NCBI GenBank assembly: GCA_023397905.1
Contig: JAEWSZ010000232.1
Location: 1 to 42,295 of the forward strand
Reading direction: 5' to 3'
Source of the DNA: Bacillota bacterium
GTDB taxonomy: Bacteria; Bacillota; Clostridia; Acetivibrionales; DSM-1351
Length of the DNA: 42,295 nt
Shown here: positions 24,025 to 32,407 of the stretch, one piece after another
Position numbering within the stretch: position 1 is the stretch's first letter
How the letters are laid out: the number at the start of each line of letters is the position of its first letter
Program-made: the position numbers and the translations under genes
The notes under the pieces: generated by a model
Databases searched by the model: none
Told to the model about the DNA's origin: nothing
What the model saw: only the letters and a program-made list of their open reading frames with translations

Positions 24025-25692
24025 TTATTTCAAAGTTGCCCAGTTTAATATTGTAAAACCCAGTTTGGTTTTAACAAGGCCGTCCAGGTTCTTTGAAATT
24101 TCTGCAGGCTGAGTGTAGAAGTAGATAGGAGCTATGGCCATATCTTCATTTACCAGGATTTTTTCAGCATCGTGGAACAACTGCATACGCTTTGCAGGGT
24201 CAGACTCTTTTCTTGCGCCCTGTATAGCTGCATCATACTTGGGATTGCTGTAGAAAGCATTGTTCTGTCCATTTCCTGTAGTAAACATATCCAGGAAGGT
24301 GGAAGGATCCATGTAATCGCCGAGCCAAGCATTTCTGTTGATATTGAATACAGCGTCTTTTCTGGACTGCTGGAAAACATTCCATTCCTGAGCCTGAATC
24401 TCAACTTCAATACCCAGTTTGGTCTTCCACATCTGCTGGATGGCTTCTGCAATAACTTCATGCCCTCCACCTGAATTTATACCGAAAGTGACCTTCGGGA
24501 AGTTCTTACCGTCGGGATAACCTGCGTCGGCAAGGAGCTGCTTAGCTTCAGCAACGTTCTTTTCATAATCTTCAGCTTTAACTGAATATGCATCTCCGCC
24601 GGTTGTACGGAAATCAGGATCCTGTGCAACATCAGCTATACCGTATGGGACATAGGCCGATGCCGGTGTCTGACCGCCCTTTGCAACTTTTTCAACTATA
24701 TAGTTACGGTCGATGGCAAGTGAGAAAGCTCTTCTTACCTTCGGATTGTCAAAAGGAGGCTTGCTGTTAACCAGATCCAGGTAGTATGTTCCTAACAGAG
24801 GAAGGATCTGAAGCGTTCCTGCCTCTTTTTCCTTGGCGATTTCTTCCTGAGGAATACCTTCTGCATATGCAACCTGTCCGTTCTTAAATGCGGCAAGAAT
24901 TGCATTTTGGTCGTTCATCAGGAACCATTCGATTTTTGATGCTACTATAGTATCTTTTGCCCAGTAGTTATCATTTTTAACAAAGGTAATTTTCGAATCA
25001 TGTTCCCAGCTTTCAAGCTTGTATGGTCCGTTACCAATATAAGTAGATGGATTAAGCGCCCATTTTTCCGGATCTGCAGATACAATATCCTCTCTCTCAG
25101 GAGCCAATGCAGGGAATGCGGTGATCTCGGTAAAGAAAGAGCAAGGATTTTCAAGTGTTACCTTAAGAGTATTATCATCAGTTGCTTCTACGCCGAGGGT
25201 GTCAACAGCAGCTTCTCCGGCATTGATTTTTTCACCGTTCTTAAGGAAGAAAAGATAATATGAGTAATCTGCGGCGGTATCCTTGTTAACTGTTCTTCTC
25301 CATGAGTATACGAAGTCTTTTGCAGTTACAGGCTTGCCGTCCGACCATTTTGCATCTGTGCGGAGATGGAATGTCCAAACAAGTCCGTCAGTGCTTATAT
25401 CCCATTTTTCAGCAACACCGGGAACGATCGAACCATCCTTGCCAAAGGTCGTTAAACCTTCAAATGCGCACAGGATATAGTCTCCGCCGTCAACAGCGTT
25501 GTTAAGTGACGGGTCAAGTGTTTTTGGTTCAGCAGCGACAACTGCGGTTATAGGTTTTGCATTTGCAGCAGGCGCATTGCCTGTTGAGCTTGTGCCTGCA
25601 GTTGAACCTGAATTATCTGCCGTGCTTCCACAGCCTGCGAATATTGTTACTGCCATAACAATCGCAAGCATTAAGGCTAAAAGTCTTTTCAT
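24025..25692 (-). CDS. oppA: Oligopeptide-binding lipoprotein OppA
   Basis: A 555-residue exported lipoprotein: signal sequence with lipobox FAGC (Cys about 21), a Ser/Thr/Gly-rich linker, then a family-5 solute-binding domain (EPKTLDPSLNNAVDGGDYI; WTFHLRTDAKWSDGKPVTAKDFVYSWRR, the typical block; DNPKVRRAFSLAIDR). It captures peptides outside the membrane for the OppBCDF permease. It is the last gene of the operon, 180 bases after oppF, a gap that may allow separate expression of the abundant binding protein. GGGGG lies about 9-13 bases upstream of the ATG. Peptide size preference is not predictable. Confidence 0.95.
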   Translation of the reverse strand: MKRLLALMLAIVMAVTIFAGCGSTADNSGSTAGTSSTGNAPAANAKPITAVVAAEPKTLDPSLNNAVDGGDYILCAFEGLTTFGKDGSIVPGVAEKWDISTDGLVWTFHLRTDAKWSDGKPVTAKDFVYSWRRTVNKDTAADYSYYLFFLKNGEKINAGEAAVDTLGVEATDDNTLKVTLENPCSFFTEITAFPALAPEREDIVSADPEKWALNPSTYIGNGPYKLESWEHDSKITFVKNDNYWAKDTIVASKIEWFLMNDQNAILAAFKNGQVAYAEGIPQEEIAKEKEAGTLQILPLLGTYYLDLVNSKPPFDNPKVRRAFSLAIDRNYIVEKVAKGGQTPASAYVPYGIADVAQDPDFRTTGGDAYSVKAEDYEKNVAEAKQLLADAGYPDGKNFPKVTFGINSGGGHEVIAEAIQQMWKTKLGIEVEIQAQEWNVFQQSRKDAVFNINRNAWLGDYMDPSTFLDMFTTGNGQNNAFYSNPKYDAAIQGARKESDPAKRMQLFHDAEKILVNEDMAIAPIYFYTQPAEISKNLDGLVKTKLGFTILNWATLK

Positions 25693-25872
25693 TATTCATA
25701 CCCCCTATTATTTTTAAATTGATTGATATTAAGTCCAGTATTACAACTACTAATATTTTCCCATGAATAAAAAAGTTTATACTCTTTTATTTTTTAATCC
25801 GACGTCGACCTCATCAGATCATCACAGGTATTTCATACTTTCTTTGCAATATGGAAAAATTAACTTATATAT

Positions 25873-26865
25873 TTATAAATTACCTGCGAAATGGCAGGCA
25901 ACATAGTGTCCTTTGCTGTATTCGGTAAATTCAGGTACCTTCTCGGCGCAAACATCTTTTGCATACGGGCATCTTGTCCTGAATTTACATCCTGAGGGGG
26001 GATTTACCGGTGAGGGGATCTCGCCTTTCAGGATAATCCTGTTACGCTTTTTGGCAATCTCGGGCTCAGGCTCGGGGATCGCTGTCAGCAGGGCCTTTGT
26101 ATATGGATGAAGAGGATTTTTGTAAAGCTCTTCCGATTCCACCAATTCTACTATATGGCCGAGATACATAACTCCCACTCTGTCACAGGTATGCCTGACT
26201 ACTCCAAGATCATGTGAAATAAACAAGTAGGTGAGATTCAGTCTGTCCTGCATTTCTTCAAGAGTGTTTATTATCTGCGCTCTTATGGAAACATCCAGGG
26301 CCGAAACCGGTTCGTCGCATACGATGAAGTCGGGTTCTACGGCAATGGCGCGGGCGATGCCTATCCTTTGACGCTGGCCCCCTGAAAACTCATGAGGGTA
26401 GCGGGAGGCGTGCTCTGTGTTCAGACCTACCAATTGGAGCAGGTTTCTTATTCTATCGGCTCTGTCTTTTTTTGAGTTTGAAAGTTTGTGAATATCCAGG
26501 GCTTCTCCCACAATGTCCGAAACTGTCATGCGCGGGTCAAGAGAAGCATACGGATCCTGAAAGATATACTGCATTTTTTTTCTGTAAGGCAAAAGCTTTT
26601 TTTTCTCAAACTTTGTTATGTCCACGCCTGAAATTTTAACTGTTCCGCTTGTGGGATCGTAGATTCTCAGTACGGAACGTCCGAGAGTGGTTTTACCAGA
26701 GCCTGATTCACCGACAAGACCCAGGGTTTCACCTTTATATATATCAAAAGTAACGTCGTCTACGGCTTTAACATGTGCTTTTTCGCCCATATGATTCCGT
26801 ATCTGAAAATATTGCTTTAAGTTTTTTACTTCAACCAGCGATGCTCTGGAGTTTTCATTAGCCAT
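25873..26865 (-). CDS. oppF: Oligopeptide ABC transporter ATP-binding protein OppF
   Basis: A 330-residue ATPase with Walker A GESGSGKTT, signature FSGGQRQR, Walker B FIVCDEPVSALD and the switch His in FISHDLG. The C-terminal oligopeptide-transporter extension has the spaced Cys motif (GCKFRTRCPYAKDVCAEKVP...CHF) that binds an iron-sulfur cluster in some Opp/Dpp ATPases. The dependence on a partner is shown by an 8-base overlap with oppD. The ATG has GGAGGT upstream. Confidence 0.95.
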   Translation of the reverse strand: MANENSRASLVEVKNLKQYFQIRNHMGEKAHVKAVDDVTFDIYKGETLGLVGESGSGKTTLGRSVLRIYDPTSGTVKISGVDITKFEKKKLLPYRKKMQYIFQDPYASLDPRMTVSDIVGEALDIHKLSNSKKDRADRIRNLLQLVGLNTEHASRYPHEFSGGQRQRIGIARAIAVEPDFIVCDEPVSALDVSIRAQIINTLEEMQDRLNLTYLFISHDLGVVRHTCDRVGVMYLGHIVELVESEELYKNPLHPYTKALLTAIPEPEPEIAKKRNRIILKGEIPSPVNPPSGCKFRTRCPYAKDVCAEKVPEFTEYSKGHYVACHFAGNL

Positions 26866-27865
26866 TGTATTTTACCTCCGCATTATCTTTTACCCTTTCA
26901 TCGTAAAGCCAGCATGAAGTGGTATGACCTTCGTCCACGTTATGTTCGGCGGGCATATGGCCGATACAGACCTTAAGGCATTCTTCACATCTGGGAGCAA
27001 AAGCGCAGCCCTTGGGAAGATTCAGAAGGTCAATAGGATTTCCCTGAATAGGGATCAGCTTTTCTCCCTTTTTATTCAGATCCGGCAAAGAGCGGATCAG
27101 CCCTTTTGTATACGGGTGGCTTGGATTGTGGAATATGGTGTACACGGAACCCTGCTCGACTATCTTGCCGCCGTACATTACAATGACTTCATCAGCCATA
27201 TCGGCTACGATTCCCAGGTCATGAGTGATAAGAACTATAGCCATGCCTGTCTTTTTCTGTATTTCCTTCAAAAGCTCAAGGATCTGCGCCTGTATGGTCA
27301 CATCAAGAGCAGTGGTGGGCTCGTCGGCTATGAGAAGCTTGGGATCTCCGGCCAGCGCCATTGCAATCATGGCCCTCTGCCTCATTCCGCCGGAAAATTC
27401 ATGAGGATACTGAGACAAACGCTTTTCAGGCTCATTTATACCTACCAGGGACAAAAGCTCTATCGAACGTCTCTTCATTTCATTCTTTGAAATTTTACCG
27501 TACTTGTGGCGCAATGACTCGGCTATCTGATTTCCTATGGTAAAAACGGGATTGAGGCAGGTCATAGGATCCTGAAAGATCATGGCCACTTCATTCCCCG
27601 CAAACTGCAGCTTTTCAGATCTTGCCATTTTGGATACGTCTTTTCCGTCAAAGGTAATACTTCCGCCCACTATTTTACCCGGCTTATCGATGAGGCCCAT
27701 AATGGAATAGGAGGACACGCTTTTGCCCGAACCCGATTCACCTACGATTCCCAGAACTTTTCCGGGCTCAAGTGTATAGGTGATTCCATTTACGGCCTTG
27801 ACCTCGCCTGCAGGTGTAAAAAAGGATACTTTCAAATCATTTATTTTAAGTAATTCTTTTTTCAT
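26858..27865 (-). CDS. oppD: Oligopeptide ABC transporter ATP-binding protein OppD
   Basis: A 335-residue ATPase with Walker A GESGSGKSV, signature FSGGMRQR, Walker B LLIADEPTTALD and switch His in ITHDLG. The C-terminal extension carries cysteines (GCAFAPRCEECLKVC...CWL), as in OppF. The two ATPases power peptide import through OppBC. It lies 140 bases downstream of oppC, with no terminator visible in the gap. Confidence 0.95.
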   Translation of the reverse strand: MKKELLKINDLKVSFFTPAGEVKAVNGITYTLEPGKVLGIVGESGSGKSVSSYSIMGLIDKPGKIVGGSITFDGKDVSKMARSEKLQFAGNEVAMIFQDPMTCLNPVFTIGNQIAESLRHKYGKISKNEMKRRSIELLSLVGINEPEKRLSQYPHEFSGGMRQRAMIAMALAGDPKLLIADEPTTALDVTIQAQILELLKEIQKKTGMAIVLITHDLGIVADMADEVIVMYGGKIVEQGSVYTIFHNPSHPYTKGLIRSLPDLNKKGEKLIPIQGNPIDLLNLPKGCAFAPRCEECLKVCIGHMPAEHNVDEGHTTSCWLYDERVKDNAEVKYNG

Positions 27866-28005
27866 AATAAATTCATTCCCTTGTCTACCGAAAAATCCGG
27901 CATTAATATTTGTCTAAAATATTTATCTAAAGAGTATAGTCCTGTACAGACATATGATATACCCTGAAAATTCAAATTTGTAACTTGCCAATTCCTGAGA
28001 AATGC

Positions 28006-29001
28006 CTATTTCTTCATTCTCGGGTCAAGTGCGTCTCTGAGGCCGTCGCCGAACAGGTTCATGGACAGTATGATCACACTGATGGTCAGAGCAGGGAAAA
28101 CCAGCATATAAGGATATGAGAATATACCCTTCAAAGCGGTCTGCGACAGAGAACCCAGTGATGCCATGGGGATTGAAACACCAAGACCTATGAAACTTAA
28201 AAACGATTCGACAAAAATGGCTTCAGGAATTTTGAGAGTGGTGACTACGATGATCTGCCCTATGCAATTTGGGATCAGATGCTTTAAAATAATACCTTTA
28301 TTGCTTGCGCCTAAAACCTTGGCTGCAAGTACATATTCCTGCTCCTTGAGGGAGAGGATCTGACCGCGGACTATTCTGGCCATGTCCACCCAGTAAAGCA
28401 AAGCCAGAACAAAAAATATGCTGATTAATCCGACTCCCAGACCTTTTAAGAAATCAGGAGCATTTCCTGAAGCAAGGAATTTATCAATAGGATCCTTTAA
28501 AACAACCTGCAGAAGGATAACTATGAGTATTGTAGGAATCGAGTATATTATATCTACGATTCTCATCATGACTATATCCACCCATCCGCCTAAAAATCCC
28601 GAGATAGCGCCATATAGTATACCTATTATGGAAATCATTATAGCCGCGACGATACCAACCGAAAGAGAAATCCTGGCGCCTATCATGGTTCTTGTGAACA
28701 GGTCACGCCCAAGGCTGTCCGTACCGAAAATGTGCTGGGCATTGGGTTTCAGACCTTCGCTGCCCTGATTGATCTGGTCGTATGCATATGGAGATATGAC
28801 AGGACCCAGAATGGCGGCGAGTATGATGAGTGTTATAACTACCAGCGAACCCATTGCCACCTTATTGGCTCTCAGCCTTTTCCAGGCATCCTTCCAGTAA
28901 CCCACCGACGGACGCATAACTTCCACAGTCGCCTTGTCCTCTGCTGAGGCAGGCACAAACAATTTATTATCTATAGCTTCAGAATTATTCATATTTGACA
29001 T
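28006..29001 (-). CDS. oppC: Oligopeptide ABC transporter permease OppC
   Basis: About 331 residues: a cytosolic N-terminal tail, the OppC N-terminal helix (KRLRANKVAMGSLVVITLIILAAILGP), then five further helices. The ATPase-coupling EAA-type loop is in EYVLAAKVLGASNKGIILKHLIPN. Start ATG 29001, with AGGTGG 8 bases upstream, is chosen; the GTG at 29013, four codons earlier, is possible but very close to its ribosome site. It follows oppB by a few bases. Confidence 0.93.
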   Translation of the reverse strand: MSNMNNSEAIDNKLFVPASAEDKATVEVMRPSVGYWKDAWKRLRANKVAMGSLVVITLIILAAILGPVISPYAYDQINQGSEGLKPNAQHIFGTDSLGRDLFTRTMIGARISLSVGIVAAIMISIIGILYGAISGFLGGWVDIVMMRIVDIIYSIPTILIVILLQVVLKDPIDKFLASGNAPDFLKGLGVGLISIFFVLALLYWVDMARIVRGQILSLKEQEYVLAAKVLGASNKGIILKHLIPNCIGQIIVVTTLKIPEAIFVESFLSFIGLGVSIPMASLGSLSQTALKGIFSYPYMLVFPALTISVIILSMNLFGDGLRDALDPRMKK

Positions 29002-29020
29002 TTTGTTATCCACCTACCCC

Positions 29021-29944
29021 TTATCTCGCAATATTTATTCTTGGATCGACAAATCTATAGATTATATCTACGACAAAATTCATAAGTATCAGAATTGCTC
29101 CGAAAAATATGGTAACGCCCATTATTGTCGGGTAATCCCTTCCTGTGATACTTGTTACAAATGAACTTCCCAGGCCCGGGATGGAGAATATGGACTCAAT
29201 GACAAAAGAGCCTGTCAGAACGCCCGCTACCATTGGTCCGGCATAAGTTACAACAGGAAGAATACCGTTCCTTAAACCGTGCTTAAAAATAACCACTCTC
29301 TCGGAAAGGCCTTTTGCCCTTGCCGTTCTGATATAATCCTGATTTATTACATCAAGCATTGATGAACGCATGAGTCTCGTTATAAAGCTGAGAGGGAAAA
29401 ACGAAAGTGCAAAGCCCGGCAGAATGTAGCTCTTAATGGTATCAAGCTGGCTTATGGTAGGCAGCAGGTGAAGCTGTACGCCAAAGACGACCATGCTTAC
29501 CGTTGCCACAACAAAACTGGGAACGGCGATGCCTATGGTGACTATGAGCATTATCAGCCTGTCGACACCGGAATTCTTTTTAAGCGCGCTTATGGTTCCC
29601 AGGATAATTCCCACAAATATGGCGATTGCACAGGCAAAAAGGCCTAATCTCATGGAATAGGGGAATTTTCTGGCGATTATGTCATTTACAGATTGTCCTG
29701 AAAGTGTTATCGAATCACCAAAGTCACCTTTGATTACATTTTTGGCATACAATTCATATTGAACCAGCAAAGGTTTATCCAGGCCGTATTTGGCTTCCAG
29801 ATTTGCCAGCATCTGAGGAGTGAGCTTTCTGTCACCCAGAAACGGATTGCCGGGTATTGAGTGCATCAGAAAAAAAGTCAGAGTAAACATTACCCAGAGC
29901 GTTAACAATGAAATTAACAAACGTTTTATTACATATTTTAGCAT
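29021..29944 (-). CDS. oppB: Oligopeptide ABC transporter permease OppB
   Basis: A 307-residue membrane protein with six predicted helices, beginning MLKYVIKRLLISLLTLWVM, the standard OppB start. FFLMHSIPGNPF and the coupling loop DYIRTARAKGLSERVVIFKHGLRN are typical. Start ATG 29944 has GGGAGGT right before it; an in-frame TTG at 29956 is less likely. First gene of oppBCDFA. Confidence 0.95.
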   Translation of the reverse strand: MLKYVIKRLLISLLTLWVMFTLTFFLMHSIPGNPFLGDRKLTPQMLANLEAKYGLDKPLLVQYELYAKNVIKGDFGDSITLSGQSVNDIIARKFPYSMRLGLFACAIAIFVGIILGTISALKKNSGVDRLIMLIVTIGIAVPSFVVATVSMVVFGVQLHLLPTISQLDTIKSYILPGFALSFFPLSFITRLMRSSMLDVINQDYIRTARAKGLSERVVIFKHGLRNGILPVVTYAGPMVAGVLTGSFVIESIFSIPGLGSSFVTSITGRDYPTIMGVTIFFGAILILMNFVVDIIYRFVDPRINIAR

Positions 29945-30075
29945 GTGACCTCCCAACCGCGACCCTATTAAACGCGGGATAAAATTTTACTGCTTAAAAA
30001 ATATCTCTATTAGTTATAAAACAAATATTAAATATTTATTTTAAGAAAATAAGGTATATAACACAAATTAGACAC

Positions 30076-30142
30076 AAAAAAACAATCAGTCTGGTATGGT
30101 GAATGTCAGCGACATCTTCGTCGCCCGATAATAGCAAACTGA
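30076..30142 (-). terminator. Structured terminator / attenuator in the opp leader
   Basis: On the minus strand an 8-bp stem (30142-30135 with 30093-30086) encloses a smaller hairpin GCGAC/GTCGC (30124-30120 with 30113-30109), and seven T follow within three bases (30082-30076). It either ends the chemoreceptor transcript or attenuates opp. Confidence 0.6.
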
Positions 30143-30306
30143 CGTGCCATTTAATTTAGTACATAATTAGTGCATAAAAGTAAACGTATTATATGGGCGA
30201 ATTATACACCAAAATAATAAAAAATACAATAATTTATTGACATATTAATTCTTGTAAATTATTGTATTTAGGCCTTTTGAGAGGATTTGTAATAATTCTA
30301 CAAAAA

Positions 30307-30315
30307 ATTATATCA
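30307..30315 (-). promoter_or_regulatory. Extended -10 promoter candidate for opp
   Basis: TGATATAAT on the minus strand fits TGnTATAAT; no clear -35. It lies upstream of the structured terminator, which would then be an attenuator. Confidence 0.35.
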
Positions 30316-30360
30316 GAATATGTAAAAAATACCCATTAGCACTGAGACGTGTTAACACTT

Positions 30361-30424
30361 TAATATAGTATATAAATAAAGTGTTAAAATTTTTAATTTA
30401 GTATAAATAAGGGTGTTAAATTTT
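30361..30424. repeat. Tandem imperfect repeat, two units of about 32 bases
   Basis: Unit 1 (30361-30393) and unit 2 (30394-30424) share TAATnTAGTATA, AATAA and GTGTTAAA-ATTTT, differing by a two-base gap and a few substitutions. A related palindrome GTGTTAACAC (30349-30358) precedes them. Confidence 0.6.
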
Positions 30425-30476
30425 ACATAAAAAGAGCGCTGTCTGCCAAGCCGGCAAATGCAAAGGTCTCCGGATA

Positions 30477-32201
30477 CTATAATTTGAATGCGCTTATTGC
30501 ATTTTTGAGGTCATTGGCCATTTCGGACAGGTCTCCGGCAGCTTTGGAGATGAGCTCCACAGATGCAAGCTGTTCCTGGCTTGAGGCTGAGATCTCCTGG
30601 GAGCCGGCGGCGGATTGTTCAGCCAGAGCCGCCATATCATGGGTTTGTGACAATATATCCTTTGAGGCTTTCTCAATGCTGCCGAGCATTCCTGCGGCCC
30701 TTTCAATATCCTCTGAAATACCCTGTACGGATAACTGGATGTTGTTAAAGGCTTCCCGGGTAACATTTACGGCTTCAGTCTGCTCACCGATGATCTCTTT
30801 GGCCTTGTCTATGTTTTCCGTTGCAGCGGCATTTTTTTCAATAGTGTCCTTTACAATGACTGCGATCTGTTTGGCGGCCGAGGAAGACTCTTCGGCCAGC
30901 TTTCTGATCTCTTCGGCCACAACGGCAAAGCCTTTGCCTGCTTCCCCTGCCCTGGCGGCTTCAATGGCGGCGTTCAATGCCAGCAGATTGGTCTGAGCAG
31001 ATATGGAATTTATCAGATCGGAGATATTACCTACCCTGCTTATGGATTCTGTCAGCTCTGCAAGAGAGGTGTTCACAAGACCTGACACCTGGACATTTTC
31101 CTGCATTTTGCCGGTTGTGACCAGAACCGCATTTTGCCCTTCGGACACCAGCTCCAGGGACTTTTTAGCCGCCTCCACGCTTTGGACGGTAGCCTTGTCC
31201 ACTTCATCAATCTGTCCGGTTATTACGGATATGGTGTGGCTTGCCTTGTTTACGGCGTCAGCCTGGTTGTTATTGCCCTGGGCTATTTCATTAATGGCGT
31301 TTACCACCTGATTTATGGTCTTTGTATTCTCATCGGTGGAGGCATTGAGTTCCCGGGAATTGGCCGCAAGGCTGTTGGATATGCTATAAAGGCTGCCGAT
31401 AGTATTGCGGAGGGAGTCCCTCATGTCGGATACGGCTTTTGAGATCAGGCCCATTTCATCCTTGCGTTTCAGCATTTTATCAAAGGATTTGTCAAAGACG
31501 AGATCAAAATGAGCGGTTCTGTTCACCAGTGCAACAACTCTGGAAATCGGCTTTGTTATAGTCAAGGTGATCATTACGCACAATATAATGGAAATAAGGG
31601 AAACGGCTCCGACAACTATATCCAGAATAAGGGTTGCCCTCCTGGCGGTATCGGCGCTGGTCCGGTATATCTGATCGGCATGGGAATTATTATAGCCTAC
31701 AAGATCGTTTATTGTGGAATCAAAACCCTTAAATACCAAATCGCCGCCGGATTGGTAAAGCTCCAGCGCCTCGTCATATTTGCCGGATTTCGCCAGGTCG
31801 GTGGCTTTGGTTAAAAAGTCCTGCCAACCTGCAAGATCCTTTTGAAAGGTCTCAAAATTCTTTTTTTCATAATCATCGAAAGTGGTATTTTTATAATCTT
31901 TTATATCATTTTCGATTTTGGAATTGCAATTTGCAATATCCCTCAGAGCAGATTGTTTTGAGCCGTTGTCGTCACTGTATACCAATTTGAGCACATTGGC
32001 GTAGTTGCGATGGGACTGTATGCTGATATCGTTTAATATTTTCACTGCGACAAGGTTGTCATTATAGAAGTCTGACAGGACTTTTTCGGAATTCATGCTG
32101 TTCATGTTTCCGATTGCACCGACGACAAAAATTCCGATCAGCATTATCGCTATAAGAATTATAAGCTTGGTGCGTATTTTCAGATTGCTTATCATACCCA
32201 T
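30477..32201 (-). CDS. Methyl-accepting chemotaxis protein, four-helix-bundle sensor
   Basis: About 574 residues: membrane helix 1 (about 12-33), an extracellular 4HB_MCP-type helical sensor (about 35-185; YNDNLVAVKILNDI, ALRDIANCNSKIENDIKDY), membrane helix 2 (about 188-210), HAMP (ITKPISRVVALVNR) and the signalling domain with tip QTNLLALNAAIEAARAGEAG. It relays an extracellular ligand signal to CheA. Of the possible starts, ATG 32201 is 9 bases after AAAGGG, whereas ATG 32210 abuts it. No pentapeptide for CheR docking is visible at the C-terminus. Confidence 0.93.
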   Translation of the reverse strand: MGMISNLKIRTKLIILIAIMLIGIFVVGAIGNMNSMNSEKVLSDFYNDNLVAVKILNDISIQSHRNYANVLKLVYSDDNGSKQSALRDIANCNSKIENDIKDYKNTTFDDYEKKNFETFQKDLAGWQDFLTKATDLAKSGKYDEALELYQSGGDLVFKGFDSTINDLVGYNNSHADQIYRTSADTARRATLILDIVVGAVSLISIILCVMITLTITKPISRVVALVNRTAHFDLVFDKSFDKMLKRKDEMGLISKAVSDMRDSLRNTIGSLYSISNSLAANSRELNASTDENTKTINQVVNAINEIAQGNNNQADAVNKASHTISVITGQIDEVDKATVQSVEAAKKSLELVSEGQNAVLVTTGKMQENVQVSGLVNTSLAELTESISRVGNISDLINSISAQTNLLALNAAIEAARAGEAGKGFAVVAEEIRKLAEESSSAAKQIAVIVKDTIEKNAAATENIDKAKEIIGEQTEAVNVTREAFNNIQLSVQGISEDIERAAGMLGSIEKASKDILSQTHDMAALAEQSAAGSQEISASSQEQLASVELISKAAGDLSEMANDLKNAISAFKL

Positions 32202-32351
32202 TTTTTTCATCCCTTTTTGATTAATTTATTTATCTATAATATTTAAAAATATTTAAAATCGGTCCGATGCTTTAACGATTTGTATTATAACCAAAACATG
32301 AGAATTCTGCAATTATATCACGGCACAAAAAATAAGACAAAATGAGACAAA

Positions 32352-32384
32352 AATACTACATCCACATGATGTGGATGTAGTATT
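32352..32384 (-). terminator. Terminator made of a 33-base perfect inverted repeat
   Basis: AATACTACATCCACAT (32352-32367) and its exact complement (32369-32384) around a single central base. On the minus strand it is followed by TTTTTG, placing it as the terminator of the chemoreceptor gene ending at 32408. Confidence 0.8.
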
Positions 32385-32407
32385 CCCGCGGTTATGTGAC
32401 GGCCTGC

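Larger units (their letters stand above)
29945..30476. other. Long leader/intergenic region upstream of oppB
   Basis: About 530 very AT-rich bases between the stop of a chemoreceptor and oppB, both leftward. It contains a leftward structured terminator, an extended -10 candidate and a tandem repeat, listed separately. No ORF with a ribosome site was found. Confidence 0.6.

Noticed and set aside
30076..30142. c-di-GMP or other known riboswitch in the opp leader
   Set aside because: The conserved cores of the riboswitch classes I remember are absent; only a compound terminator hairpin is evident.
30237..30265. Rightward promoter-like TTGACA-17-TATTGT
   Set aside because: It points into the antisense strand of a chemoreceptor gene with no rightward gene; in such AT-rich DNA it is likely chance, though an antisense RNA cannot be excluded.
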